64,000 bases of DNA from Streptomyces sp. SID12488 (GCF_010548275.1 NZ_JAAGLT010000011.1:186001-250000); one strand, 5' to 3'. Shown: positions 24,890 through 33,163, counted from the first letter of the stretch. Numbers and translations: made by a program. The notes: generated from the sequence alone by a model not told the origin.

Positions 24890-24921
24890 GAGTCCCCTCC
24901 GCCTGGCCAGGTGGTGATTAT

Positions 24922-24936
24922 CTGACGGACCGTCAG
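24922..24936. promoter_or_regulatory. Operator palindrome, regulon site 6
   Basis: CTGACG-GAC-CGTCAG, perfect 6-bp arms, 33 bases upstream of the amidohydrolase start. Confidence 0.78.
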
Positions 24937-25011
24937 TTCTTGGCACCTCTAGAAGGTTAGTCCCGCACCTATGGACCGACAAGGCGCCAAGCCCTACGCT
25001 CCCCGCACAAT

Positions 25012-25026
25012 CTGATGGTCCGTCAG
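25012..25026. promoter_or_regulatory. Operator palindrome, regulon site 7
   Basis: CTGATG-GTC-CGTCAG, one mismatch in the left arm, 15 bases before the CoA ligase GTG start. It is 90 bases from site 6, so each divergent promoter has its own site. Confidence 0.75.
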
Positions 25027-25040
25027 TTACTGGGGGCAAT

Positions 25041-26615
25041 GTGAACGCCGTCGACACCGCACTCGCCCTGGGTTCGGCCCGTACCCTCTGGGAACTGGTG
25101 GCCCGGCGCGCCGAACTCACCCCCGACCGGCCCGTCCTCCTCCAGGACGACCGCTCCCTCACCTTCGGCGAACTCCGCGCCCGCTCCGAACGGGTGGCCG
25201 CCGGGCTGTACGACATGGGCGTACGCCCCGGCACGGTCGTCGCCTGGCAGTTGCCCACCCGTATCGAGACCGCCCTGCTCTCCTTCGCGCTGGCCCGCCT
25301 GGGCGCCGTGCAGTCCCCGGTCATCCCCTTCTACCGGGACCGCGAAGTCGGCTTCGCGCTACGGGAGTCGAAGGCGGAGTTCTTCGCGGTGCCGGGCGTG
25401 TGGCGCGGCTTCGACCACACGGAGATGGCGCGGCGGCTCGGCGCGAAGGGCGTCTTCCAGGCGTACGACAGCGACGAACTCCCGGACGGGGAGCCGTCGT
25501 TGCTGCCGCCCCCGCCCACCGACGGCACCTCGGTCCGCTGGATCTACTGGACCTCGGGCACGACTTCCGACCCCAAGGGCGTGCTCCACACGGACCGTTC
25601 GCTCATCGCGGGCGGCTCGTGTCTCGCGCATGCGCTGCGGCTCACCGAGTCCGACGTGGGCTCGATGGCCTTCCCGTACGCCCATATCGCCGGCCCCGAC
25701 TACACGGTGATGCTCCTGCTGTACGGCTTCCCGGCGGTGATGTTCGAGCAGTTCGCGCTGCCGGACGCGCTGGAGGGCTACCGCAAGCACGGGGTGACCG
25801 TGGCCGGCGGGTCCACCGCCTTCTACTCCATGTTCCTCGCCGAGCAGCGCAAACAGCCGGGCGTTCCGGTGATCCCGTCCCTGCGGCTGCTCGCGGGCGG
25901 CGGGGCGCCGAAGCCGCCGGAGGTCTACCACTCCGTCGTACGCGAGATGGGGGTGGAGCTCACGCACGGGTACGGGATGACCGAGGTGCCGATGATCACC
26001 ATGGGGGCGCCGGACGACACGGCCGAGAACCTCGCGACGACGGAGGGGCGTCCGCCGGAGGGGATGGAGATACGGGTGGTGGAGGGCGAGGTGCGGCTGC
26101 GGGGCGAGGCCGTGTGCCAGGGGTATCTGGACCCGGCGCAGACCGCCGAGGCCTTCGACGAGGACGGCTTTCTGCGCACCGGTGACCTGGGATTCCTCAC
26201 CGGGAGCGGGCACTTGGTGCTCACCGGGCGACTCAAGGACGTGATCATCCGCAAGGGCGAGAACATCTCGGCCAAGGAGATCGAGGACCTGCTGCACACG
26301 CATCCGGGGGTGGGCGACGTCGCGGTGGTGGGCCTGCCGGACACGGAGCGCGGGGAGTTGGTCTGCGCGGTGGTGGAACAGACGGCAGGGTCAGGTGAGT
26401 TGACCCTTGCCGCGCTGACCTCCTACCTGCGCTCGGAAGGACTGTCCGTGCACAAGCTGCCGGAGCGGCTGGAGGTGGTGGACGCCCTTCCGCGCAACGA
26501 TGCCCTGCGGAAGGTGCTCAAGTACAAGCTGCGCGAGCGCTACGCGGAGCCTTCCTCGGAGCCGGAGCCGGAGCCGGAGTCGGCGCCGTCGTCCGAGTCG
26601 GAGACGTCGAAGTAG
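25041..26615 (+). CDS. AMP-forming acyl-CoA ligase (FadD type)
   Basis: 524 residues of the ANL superfamily. Motifs: WTSGTTSDPKG (P-loop, near 169), HGYGMTE (near 310), TGDLGFL and GRLKDVIIRKGENISAKEIED, with the A10 Lys in PRNDALRKVLK. It activates a carboxylic acid as acyl-AMP and then transfers it to CoA; the sequence is nearer to cyclohexanecarboxylate- or steroid-type FadD enzymes than to long-chain ligases. The GTG start follows GGGGG. The last 25 residues are a Glu/Pro/Ser repeat (EPEPEPES) lying antisense to the tail of the convergent EF-hand gene. Confidence 0.9.
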   Translation: MNAVDTALALGSARTLWELVARRAELTPDRPVLLQDDRSLTFGELRARSERVAAGLYDMGVRPGTVVAWQLPTRIETALLSFALARLGAVQSPVIPFYRDREVGFALRESKAEFFAVPGVWRGFDHTEMARRLGAKGVFQAYDSDELPDGEPSLLPPPPTDGTSVRWIYWTSGTTSDPKGVLHTDRSLIAGGSCLAHALRLTESDVGSMAFPYAHIAGPDYTVMLLLYGFPAVMFEQFALPDALEGYRKHGVTVAGGSTAFYSMFLAEQRKQPGVPVIPSLRLLAGGGAPKPPEVYHSVVREMGVELTHGYGMTEVPMITMGAPDDTAENLATTEGRPPEGMEIRVVEGEVRLRGEAVCQGYLDPAQTAEAFDEDGFLRTGDLGFLTGSGHLVLTGRLKDVIIRKGENISAKEIEDLLHTHPGVGDVAVVGLPDTERGELVCAVVEQTAGSGELTLAALTSYLRSEGLSVHKLPERLEVVDALPRNDALRKVLKYKLRERYAEPSSEPEPEPESAPSSESETSK

Positions 26616-27106
26616 CGGGCGAACGCGTCGACGATCTCCGTCTCGCCGACCCTGCCGTCGGCATCGGTGTCGAGCGTCGCGGCGGCCGTGGCGGCGATGT
26701 CCTCGGGCACGCCGAGGGCCTTGAGGACGCGCTCGGTGTCCGCGAGGGTCGCCGCGCCGTCGCCGTCCAGGTCCGCGACGGCCAGGGCGGCGCGCAGGAA
26801 GGGGCGGGCGATCTCGGCGAACCGGGCGGGGTTGTCGTGCAGCCGCTTCACGGCGCCGTACACGAACTCGTCGCGGGTGATCCGCTGGTCACCGTCCCGG
26901 TCCGCGATTCCCGCCATGCCCTGCCAGAAGGCCTCGGCGCCGCTGTAGAGGGACTGGCCCTTGTCGGACCGGGCGGGGGTGCCGAACTCGGCGAGCAGCG
27001 CCTTGGCCGCCACACTGAAGTCCACCCGGTCGATGTAGCCGTTGCCGTCCTGGTCGAACGTGGTGAACCGGGCGGCGATCTTCCGTCCGTACTCGGAGTT
27101 GACCAT
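26540..27106 (-). CDS. EF-hand calcium-binding protein (calerythrin-like)
   Basis: 188 residues with four EF-hand loops: DQDGNGYIDRVD, DRDGDQRITRDE, DLDGDGAATLAD and DTDADGRVGETE. This matches the sarcoplasmic/calerythrin Ca2+ buffers of actinomycetes, which are soluble proteins of about this length. The tail (SDSDDGADSGSGSGSEEGSA) lies antisense to the repeat tail of the CoA ligase; the two genes overlap by 76 bases. Role in Ca2+ homeostasis is inferred from the family. Confidence 0.92.
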   Translation of the reverse strand: MVNSEYGRKIAARFTTFDQDGNGYIDRVDFSVAAKALLAEFGTPARSDKGQSLYSGAEAFWQGMAGIADRDGDQRITRDEFVYGAVKRLHDNPARFAEIARPFLRAALAVADLDGDGAATLADTERVLKALGVPEDIAATAAATLDTDADGRVGETEIVDAFARYFDVSDSDDGADSGSGSGSEEGSA

Positions 27107-27293
27107 GTCTGTCGGGCCTGCCTTACGTCTGCGTCCTGCGCCTGCGTCTTACACGCTTTACGTTGCGACTCGCCTCTGCGTCTCAACCTCCGCACCGAGG
27201 TCCTTCACGCACGGAGCGTACGACGCGCGGGCGGGGTCCGGGGCAGGAAGACGACGCCTGTGCCAAGACTGGGGGAATTCCGCGACACCGGCG

Positions 27294-27328
27294 TCACGCG
27301 CGCGTGGGGGCCGCTCCCACGCGCGTGA
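27294..27328 (-). terminator. Hairpin overlapping the STAS stop codon
   Basis: TCACGCGCG...GTGGG pairs with CCCACGCGCGTGA around GGCCGCT with a small CG bulge. The stop TGA is the last bases of one arm, so the hairpin is partly coding. Confidence 0.55.
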
Positions 27329-27719
27329 AGGCCGCCTGGAGCGGTTCCGCCGTCTCGTCGGCGGCCGTGGTGACGTCCGCGTAGACGTCGAAGAGGCGGC
27401 GCACCCCCAGGGCGCCGAGGACGCGGTTGACGTGGTGGGCGTGGGCGCTCTCCGCGTCGCCCTGGGCGGGCAGGATCAGCCGCAGGTGGCCCTGGCAGGA
27501 GCGCATCAGCCGACGGGTGGCGATGAGGACGCCGACGCCGCTGGAGTCGCAGAAGACGACCTCGGAGAGGTCGAGGACAACACGGTGAATGCCCTCGGCC
27601 ACGGCGTCGTGCACCCGCTGTCGCAGCTCCGGCGAGGTGACCAGGTCCATCTCTCCGGACACCTGGAGCACGGTCCAGCCGCCTCGCTCACCGTCGGTCA
27701 CCTTGAACGCCACCATCAC
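27294..27719 (-). CDS. STAS-domain anti-sigma factor antagonist
   Basis: 141 residues. The STAS core is WTVLQVSGEMDLVTSPELRQRVHDAV...VVLDLSEVVFCDSSGVGVLIATRRLM, with the phosphorylatable Ser in the DSSGVG loop. Dephosphorylated STAS proteins bind an RsbW-type kinase and free its sigma factor. The C-terminal 30 residues exceed the domain. It diverges from the sigma-factor gene at 28.1 kb, with 349 bases between. ATGs at 27719 and 27716 are equivalent. Confidence 0.9.
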   Translation of the reverse strand: MMVAFKVTDGERGGWTVLQVSGEMDLVTSPELRQRVHDAVAEGIHRVVLDLSEVVFCDSSGVGVLIATRRLMRSCQGHLRLILPAQGDAESAHAHHVNRVLGALGVRRLFDVYADVTTAADETAEPLQAAFTRVGAAPTRA

Positions 27720-28068
27720 GCCTCTATCCGACTCGTCCGGCAGAAACGGAAGCTCGACCTACGCTTCCTGTCGACGCGGCTGCCCAACAGCCATGTCATC
27801 AAACACCGCACATCGGCTCGGCCCGGACCGCAAGAGACTTGCAAGCGGTTTGCAGGGGCTTATTTCGGTCACCCGTGAACTTATTTGATCGAAAACAGCT
27901 CAGATTGCGTCGTGATGGGTCGATCCCCGTCGGTTCTCTACCATCCGAGGCCCTCCGGACGGCGCAGAATGCCGCAAAGCGGAGTGGGCTGTCAGAGGGG
28001 CCGACTACATTCGAGGAGAAGGTGGGCAACCGCCGGACCTGGACAGCCGTAGGGGGGTGAGGGGCAGC
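27720..28068. other. Divergent promoter gap between STAS and sigma-factor genes
   Basis: About 350 relatively AT-richer bases. Around 27836-27860 there is a CTTGCAAG palindrome followed by TTTGCAGG, and near 27886 TTTGATCGAAAAC. These may be operator or promoter elements. No coding frame is supported. Confidence 0.4.
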
Positions 28069-28794
28069 ATGCCGAAGAGGGACACACCGCCCCGCTGGGA
28101 CCGCAAGATGCAGCAGCGGCTCGCGCGCGGGGAGGCAGCCGCGCTGGGTGAGTTGTACGACCGTTTCGCCTCCCTCGTGCATGGTCTCGCCCACCGTGTC
28201 CTCGCCGACGAACAGGACGCCGACCGCATCACCCGCGAGGTCTTCGCCCACGTCTGGCAGCACCCCGACGCCTACGACCCCAAGCAGGGCCCGCTGCGTT
28301 CCTGGGTGGCCACCCTGACCCACCGCCTCGCGGTACAGCGCCTGCGCCAGACGGAGACGGCGGCAATGGCCCACGGCGACCCTGCCGACGCGGGCGACCC
28401 TGCCGACGCGGGCGACGCAGGCGACGCAGGCGGCTTGGCCGACCCCGCGGACGCGTATGCCGGCGCCACAGGTTCCTCCAGAGGGTCCGGGTCCTCCAGT
28501 TCCTCCACTTCATCCAGTTCTTCCACGGGCTCCATGGAGGAACTGGAGCGCCGGGTCCGCCGCGCCTCCGTCGCCGCCCGCGCCGACTACATCGTGACGT
28601 CGATGCCGGCCCCGTTGCGCGCCGCCCTGGAGCTGGCGTACTTCCAGCGGCGCGACTACCGCCAGACCGCCGCCGACCTGGGCGTCACGGAGGCCGAGGC
28701 GCGCCGCCGACTCCGCCTCGGCCTCCAACTCCTGTCCACGGCCCACGACACCGGCACACCAGGGGCACCCCCCGAATACGGGGGTGCGGTGTGA
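28069..28794 (+). CDS. Sigma-70 family (ECF-like) sigma factor with a long low-complexity linker
   Basis: About 241 residues. Region 2: LARGEAAALGELYDRFASLVHGLAHRVLADEQDADRITREVFAHVWQHPDAYDPKQGPLRSWVATLTHRLAVQRLR. Region 4: APLRAALELAYFQRRDYRQTAADLGVTEAEARRRLRLGLQLL. The two are joined by about 60 residues of GDPADAGDPADAGDAGDAG and then a Ser/Thr-rich block (SSSSSTSSSSSTG), which is unusual for ECF factors. The ATG at 28069 follows GAGGGG; a GTG at 28057 is possible. It overlaps the anti-sigma gene by four bases (GTGA), so the two are coupled. Confidence 0.88.
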   Translation: MPKRDTPPRWDRKMQQRLARGEAAALGELYDRFASLVHGLAHRVLADEQDADRITREVFAHVWQHPDAYDPKQGPLRSWVATLTHRLAVQRLRQTETAAMAHGDPADAGDPADAGDAGDAGGLADPADAYAGATGSSRGSGSSSSSTSSSSSTGSMEELERRVRRASVAARADYIVTSMPAPLRAALELAYFQRRDYRQTAADLGVTEAEARRRLRLGLQLLSTAHDTGTPGAPPEYGGAV

Positions 28795-30137
28795 GCGGCG
28801 CGGGTCACGAGGACGGGGACCGGGAGAAGTACGAGGGGTACGGCCCCCAAGGCCCCGACAACGGCGACGGCAAGGCGCCTGGCGTCGGCGACGGCTCACC
28901 CCGCATACCGATGCCGCGTTCCTCGGTCGAGGACACCGGGCTCTCCCTGCCCGACGCGACACGCGTGCCCCTCGTACCGCTGGTACTGGAACACGACGTG
29001 CTGAGGTCGCTGCTGGGGGCGTGGGCGCTGGCCGCCTGCGCGCCGGAGGAGACGCTGGCCGTCGAGGAGCACCTCGGGGAGTGCGGTGCCTGCGCGGACG
29101 AGGCGCGGCGCCTGCGAGAAGCGGTCGAGCTGTTGCAACGCCCGGAGCCTCTCGACCTGGACCCGACCCTGCGCACCCGCGTCCTGGAGGGTTGCCTCGA
29201 CCGGCGCCCGCCACGCATCCCGGTACCGGAGTGGGCGACCCCGTACGACGCGGAGACCGCCCGCCTCGACGCCCTGCTCCAGGACTTCGGCGACTCCGAG
29301 TGGCACGCGCCCGTGCGGCTGCGCTGGTTCGAGGGCGACGAGCAGACGAGCCGTCGTACGACGGTCGCCGGTGTCATCGCCCATCTGCTGAGCGTGGACG
29401 GCCTGGTCGCGGTCACGCTGGGCCTCGACGACCCGGTCACCGGTGAGCCGAAGACACCGGGCGCGCCGACTCCGGCGTCCCGCACGGAGGCGTACTGGCG
29501 TGCCTCGTACTTCCCGCCCACCCGTTCCGTACGGGTGCCGTGGCGCGAGCAGAGCCACAACATCGTCCGGACGGTGTCGTTCGCGGTCGGGGGTACCTCC
29601 CGTGCGGGCGAAGCCGGTCGTGGGGGAGGCTCGGGGAAGCTGCCGGTGTCGTACGGCGACTTCGAACTGCCGCTGCACGAGGCGATGCTGGACCGCGCCT
29701 TCGAGTGCTGGGTGCACGCGGGTGACATCGCGGACGCGGTCGACTATCCCTACGAACCGCCGGCCCCGCGCCACCTCCACGGCATGATCGACCTCGCGGC
29801 CCGCATGCTCCCGGAGGCACTGGCCGCCCGCCGCCAGGCAGGCCTGGCCGCGCCGAGCCGGACGACCCGCCACCTGGTCCCGGCCGGCGAACCGGGCCGC
29901 AGCCTCCGCCTGGAGATCGAGGGTTCCGGCGGCGGCGAATGGCTGATCCCCCTGGACTCCCCGGCCGCCCTCGCCTCGTCCGCCCACGAGGTGGCCCATG
30001 TGGCCCTGGACGGCGTGGAGTTCTGCCAACTGGCAGCGGGCCACGTATCCCCGGAGGAAGCGGCGGCAGGCCAGGACGGCGACAGGGAGGCGATCAGGGA
30101 CGTGCTGTTCGCGGCGGCTTCGCTGAGCCGGATGTAG
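28791..30137 (+). CDS. Zinc-finger anti-sigma factor fused to a maleylpyruvate isomerase-like domain
   Basis: 448 residues. The N-terminus is disordered, then a ZAS-type domain (AVEEHLGECGACADEARRLREAVELL; H-x3-C-x2-C). Residues from about 150 onward (EWATPYDAETARLDALLQDFGDSEWHAPVRLRWFEGDEQTSRRTTVAGVIAHLLSVDGLVAVTLG) resemble the DinB-like metal-binding MDMPI domain, with a C-terminal MDMPI_C-like part. No membrane helix is obvious, so it is probably a cytosolic, possibly thiol- or redox-responsive, anti-sigma factor for the coupled sigma factor upstream. Confidence 0.85.
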   Translation: MSGAGHEDGDREKYEGYGPQGPDNGDGKAPGVGDGSPRIPMPRSSVEDTGLSLPDATRVPLVPLVLEHDVLRSLLGAWALAACAPEETLAVEEHLGECGACADEARRLREAVELLQRPEPLDLDPTLRTRVLEGCLDRRPPRIPVPEWATPYDAETARLDALLQDFGDSEWHAPVRLRWFEGDEQTSRRTTVAGVIAHLLSVDGLVAVTLGLDDPVTGEPKTPGAPTPASRTEAYWRASYFPPTRSVRVPWREQSHNIVRTVSFAVGGTSRAGEAGRGGGSGKLPVSYGDFELPLHEAMLDRAFECWVHAGDIADAVDYPYEPPAPRHLHGMIDLAARMLPEALAARRQAGLAAPSRTTRHLVPAGEPGRSLRLEIEGSGGGEWLIPLDSPAALASSAHEVAHVALDGVEFCQLAAGHVSPEEAAAGQDGDREAIRDVLFAAASLSRM

Positions 30138-30145
30138 GCAGGCCT

Positions 30146-30301
30146 TCAGCTGGACCTCGCCCCGGTGAGGTTCTGGTGGTGGCCGCAGAGGGCCACGACC
30201 GAACGGGCGAGCCGCTTGACGCGCTCGAACTCGCCGGTCAGGCCCGCGCGTTCGATCTCGTCGAGCCGACAGCGGGCCTCGCCGACACCGGCCGGCGCCA
30301 C
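30146..30301 (-). pseudogene. C-terminal remnant of a helical protein, possibly DUF6415-like
   Basis: A 51-codon minus-strand frame from a GTG at 30301 directly after a TAG, reading GEARCRLDEIERAGL, GEFERVKRLARSVVALCGHHQNLTG. The amphipathic helices look like a genuine protein end and remind me of DUF6415 proteins of Streptomyces. Upstream, the same frame before the TAG ends RHARPGEGPRHFPEGEVPA, also gene-like. It looks like a decayed gene. Confidence 0.3.
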
Positions 30302-30545
30302 CTATGCGGGGACTTCGCCTTCAGGAAAGTGCCGGGGTCCCTCGCCGGGGCGTGCGTGCCGGCCGCAGGGCCACGTCCGCGCGACGCGCCCGAGCTCCAG
30401 GAGACCGAGGGTGGGCGAGGCCGCGTCCACGGCGAGGGACGGGAGTTCTTGATCTGCTCCTCTTTCCTTCCGCGCCACACGTCACCCTGTGGAGCCTGGC
30501 CTTCCGCACCCATGTGACGCGGGCTCTTGCTGCGCGGGGACCCGT

Positions 30546-31259
30546 CTACGGTTCGACGATGTGCCGCAGATAGGTGTGCGGGTCGGCGAGATAGCGGCGC
30601 CAGTGATCCACGACGCCGAGCTCCTGCCAGGCGACCCTCCGCATACCGTGCTCACCGACCTCGATGATGTCCGCGCCCGGCAGGGCGGTCAGCAACGGAG
30701 AGTGCGTGGCACAGATGACCTGGCCTCCCTCCTTGGCCAACCGGTCGATGTGCCCGATCAGTTCGAGGCACGAGGAGAAGGAGAGCGCTGCCTCCGGCTC
30801 GTCGAGGACATAGAGCCCGGCATGCACGAACTTCCCACGGAACGCCGCGAGAAAGCCCTCACCATGGCTGACCCGGTCCGGCGAGAACCCCTCCCTGCCG
30901 AGGGCGTCCAGCGCGGTCTCGGCACGCAGGAAGAAGCCCTTGCGGGCTGACCAGCTGGTGGCCATACGACGCCCACGACCCGAGGCGGCGTCGAATTTCA
31001 TCCGCTCGCCGAGCGCCGACTTGCCACGCGAGGAGGCGTAGCGCCAGTCGTGGGAGCCGCCGTAGGAGTCCAGGCCGAATCCCTCCGCCAACGCCTCGAC
31101 CAGGGTCGACTTCCCGGAGCCGTTCTCACCGACCAGAAAGGTCACCGGTGCGGTGAACCGCAGCCCTTCGTCGAGCAGCTGCCGGACGCAGGGCACCGAC
31201 CAAGGCCAGGTTTCCTCGTCGTACGAGGAGAGGTGGGCGTACGCACGTTCGATAATCAC
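30546..31259 (-). CDS. AAA-type ATPase, SMC/RecF-like
   Basis: 237 residues. Walker A is VGENGSGKST (residues 43-52); the signature and Walker B are YVLDEPEAALSFSSCLELIGHIDRLAKEGGQVICATHSPLLTALPGA with a switch His. This is the compact single-domain ATPase seen in predicted OLD/ABC-like ATPases of unknown function. It has no nuclease or transporter partner next to it. A fragment lies downstream (30146-30301) and the ribosome site upstream is weak. Confidence 0.88.
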   Translation of the reverse strand: MIIERAYAHLSSYDEETWPWSVPCVRQLLDEGLRFTAPVTFLVGENGSGKSTLVEALAEGFGLDSYGGSHDWRYASSRGKSALGERMKFDAASGRGRRMATSWSARKGFFLRAETALDALGREGFSPDRVSHGEGFLAAFRGKFVHAGLYVLDEPEAALSFSSCLELIGHIDRLAKEGGQVICATHSPLLTALPGADIIEVGEHGMRRVAWQELGVVDHWRRYLADPHTYLRHIVEP

Positions 31260-31562
31260 GCAACCAGTGTCGCCCGAACTCGGAAGGATCGGTCAACGCT
31301 CCGGCGAGCCCTCCGTGCCGCGTACGGCCGACCGCCGAGGCAGACCGAACGGTGTTGTGGTCGGCCTGGACGGAACCCGCCCTCAGGGGTTCCAGAAGAC
31401 GGTGGCGACCGTGCCGTCGAAGCGTCGTGCGGTCAGGTCCTCGCGTTGGATCGCCCAGTGGACGACGGCGCCCCCGGGGCGGTGGTCAGAACATCGACGA
31501 CCAACGGGGAAACCTACCGGGCAGCGGGTAGCGGGTAGCGGGAGGCAACCCGTTTCACCCGC
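31260..31562. other. Gap with a short orphan coding fragment
   Basis: On the minus strand a frame without a start codon reads HRPGGAVVHWAIQREDLTARR then FDGTVATVFWNP and stops at 31383-31385. It looks like the end of a decayed gene. A (GGGTAGC)n-like short repeat is at 31524-31545. Confidence 0.35.
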
Positions 31563-32456
31563 CTACGCGAACACCACCGTCCGCCGCCCGTTCAGCAGAA
31601 TCCGCCGCTCCGCATGCCATTTCACGGCCCGCGCCAGCGCCTGGCACTCCACATCGCGGCCGATGGCCACCAACTGGTCGGGGGTCACGTCGTGGGCGAC
31701 CCGCTCGACCTCCTGCTCGATGATCGGACCCTCGTCGAGGTCCGCCGTGACGTAGTGCGCCGTCGCGCCGATCAGCTTCACGCCCCGCGCGTGAGCCTGG
31801 TGATACGGCTTCGCGCCCTTGAAGCTCGGGAGGAAGGAGTGGTGGATGTTGATGATCCGGCCGCTCAGGTTCTTGCACAGGTCGTCCGACAGCACCTGCA
31901 TGTAGCGGGCCAGGACGACCAGTTCCACGTTCTCCGCGCGCACCAGCTCCAGCAGCCGCGCCTCCGCCTGCGCCTTCGTGTCCTTCGTCACCGGGATGTG
32001 GACGAAGGGGACGTCGTACGAGGCGACCAGCTCGGCGAAGTCCGTGTGGTTGGAGACGACCGCCGCGATGTCGACCGGCAGCGCACCGATGCGGGTGCGG
32101 AAGAGGAGGTCGTTGAGACAGTGGCCGAACCTGCTGACCATCAGGACGACCCGCATACGGTCCTCGGCCCGGTGGATCTGCCACTCCATGCGGAAGGCGT
32201 CACCGATCGCCGCGAAGCTCGCCCGGAGCTTCTCCACCGTCACCGGCGCCTCACCCGAGAAGTGGACGCGCATGAAGAACAGTCCCGTGTCCCGGTCGCC
32301 GAACTGCTGGCTGTCCTCGATGTTGCAGCCGGTCATGAAGAGGTAGCTCGACACGGCGTGCACGATGCCCTGCTTGTCGGGGCAGGAGAGGGTGAGGACG
32401 TACTGCTCGGAGGACTTCTCGGCGGGGGCCGCGGCTGCGCTGGACTGCTCGTTCAT
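31563..32456 (-). CDS. purU: Formyltetrahydrofolate deformylase
   Basis: 297 residues. An N-terminal ACT domain (YVLTLSCPDKQGIVHAVSSYLFMTGCNIEDSQQFGDRDTGLFFMRVHF) is followed by the formyltransferase fold with VLMVSRFGHCLNDLLFR, VELVVLARYMQVLSDDLC, NIHHSFLPSFKGAKPYHQAHARGVKLIGATAHYVTADLDEGPII. It hydrolyses 10-formyl-THF to formate and THF, balancing the one-carbon pool. Starts at the 32456 ATG with GAGCAG-like spacing. Single gene or tail of a unit with the SCO4402-family gene 95 bases upstream. Confidence 0.96.
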   Translation of the reverse strand: MNEQSSAAAAPAEKSSEQYVLTLSCPDKQGIVHAVSSYLFMTGCNIEDSQQFGDRDTGLFFMRVHFSGEAPVTVEKLRASFAAIGDAFRMEWQIHRAEDRMRVVLMVSRFGHCLNDLLFRTRIGALPVDIAAVVSNHTDFAELVASYDVPFVHIPVTKDTKAQAEARLLELVRAENVELVVLARYMQVLSDDLCKNLSGRIINIHHSFLPSFKGAKPYHQAHARGVKLIGATAHYVTADLDEGPIIEQEVERVAHDVTPDQLVAIGRDVECQALARAVKWHAERRILLNGRRTVVFA

Positions 32457-32551
32457 GCCGGACAGGGTCCCATATCCACCTGGAACGGCCGACTCCCGTC
32501 CGCCACCCGGAACGCACCGGAGCACCGGAGCGCCCGCGTCCGTGACCGGGG

Positions 32552-33052
32552 CTACGCCGAGCGCGTCAGGATCCGCAGTACCTCCAGCGTGCGCGGCGGG
32601 ACGTCCGGCTCCTCGCCGTCGCTCACCGCGAGGCGGACGTGGGCGTCCCGGGCCGCCCGGACCGCCTCCGGCCACCCTGCGTGGTCGAGGTAGGCCGAGA
32701 CGGGCGCGTCCGGACCGACCTGGTGCATGATCCGCAGGACACGGAGTACGGCGGTGTCGACGAGGGCGGCTTCCTGGGAGTCCCGGAAGATCGTGCCGAC
32801 GTATTTCTCGGCGGACCAGCTGTCCAGCCAGGTGTCCTCGACGAGGCGGTACACGGCGTCGGTGACGTCCCCGTACCCGTCGACACCGGCCAGCCAGACG
32901 TCCCGCTGGAACGCCGGATCGGAGAGCATGTGCAGCGCGGAGCGCACATTGCTGCGCCAGCGCCACCACGGCATGTCGTTGAGTGGCATGCCGCCCATGG
33001 TGGGGGAGCGACGGCCGCGACGGGAAGAGTCTTCCGAACCTTGCACGGTCAT
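32552..33052 (-). CDS. SCO4402-family conserved protein
   Basis: 166 residues of a family named for the S. coelicolor protein. Core: MPLNDMPWWRWRSNVRSALHMLSDP, VWLAGVDGYGDVTDAVYRLVEDTWLDSWSAEKYVGTIFRDSQEAALVDTAVLRVLRIMHQVG. No signal or membrane helix and unknown function. ATGs at 33052, 32998 and 32989 are possible starts. The family seems specific to actinobacteria and lies next to purU, as here. Confidence 0.85.
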   Translation of the reverse strand: MTVQGSEDSSRRGRRSPTMGGMPLNDMPWWRWRSNVRSALHMLSDPAFQRDVWLAGVDGYGDVTDAVYRLVEDTWLDSWSAEKYVGTIFRDSQEAALVDTAVLRVLRIMHQVGPDAPVSAYLDHAGWPEAVRAARDAHVRLAVSDGEEPDVPPRTLEVLRILTRSA

Positions 33053-33163
33053 CGATCGTACGGTCCCTGTGAAAATGAGATCAACACCCCCCGTAATTCA
33101 CCTCCCCGTCACCGCCTGTTGACCAAGGGTCACATCCGGGTTGGCTGTGTGACGGAATCGTGC

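Noticed and set aside
5983..25026. KstR or KstR2 operators
   Set aside because: I looked for TnnAACnnGTTnnA and AAGCAAG/CTTGCTT in the promoter gaps; none fits, although the genes are steroid-like. The repeated motif is CTGACG-based.
27836..27860. CTTGCAAG/TTTGCAGG stretch as a regulatory operator
   Set aside because: Only one short palindrome with no second copy elsewhere; too weak to call beyond a note.
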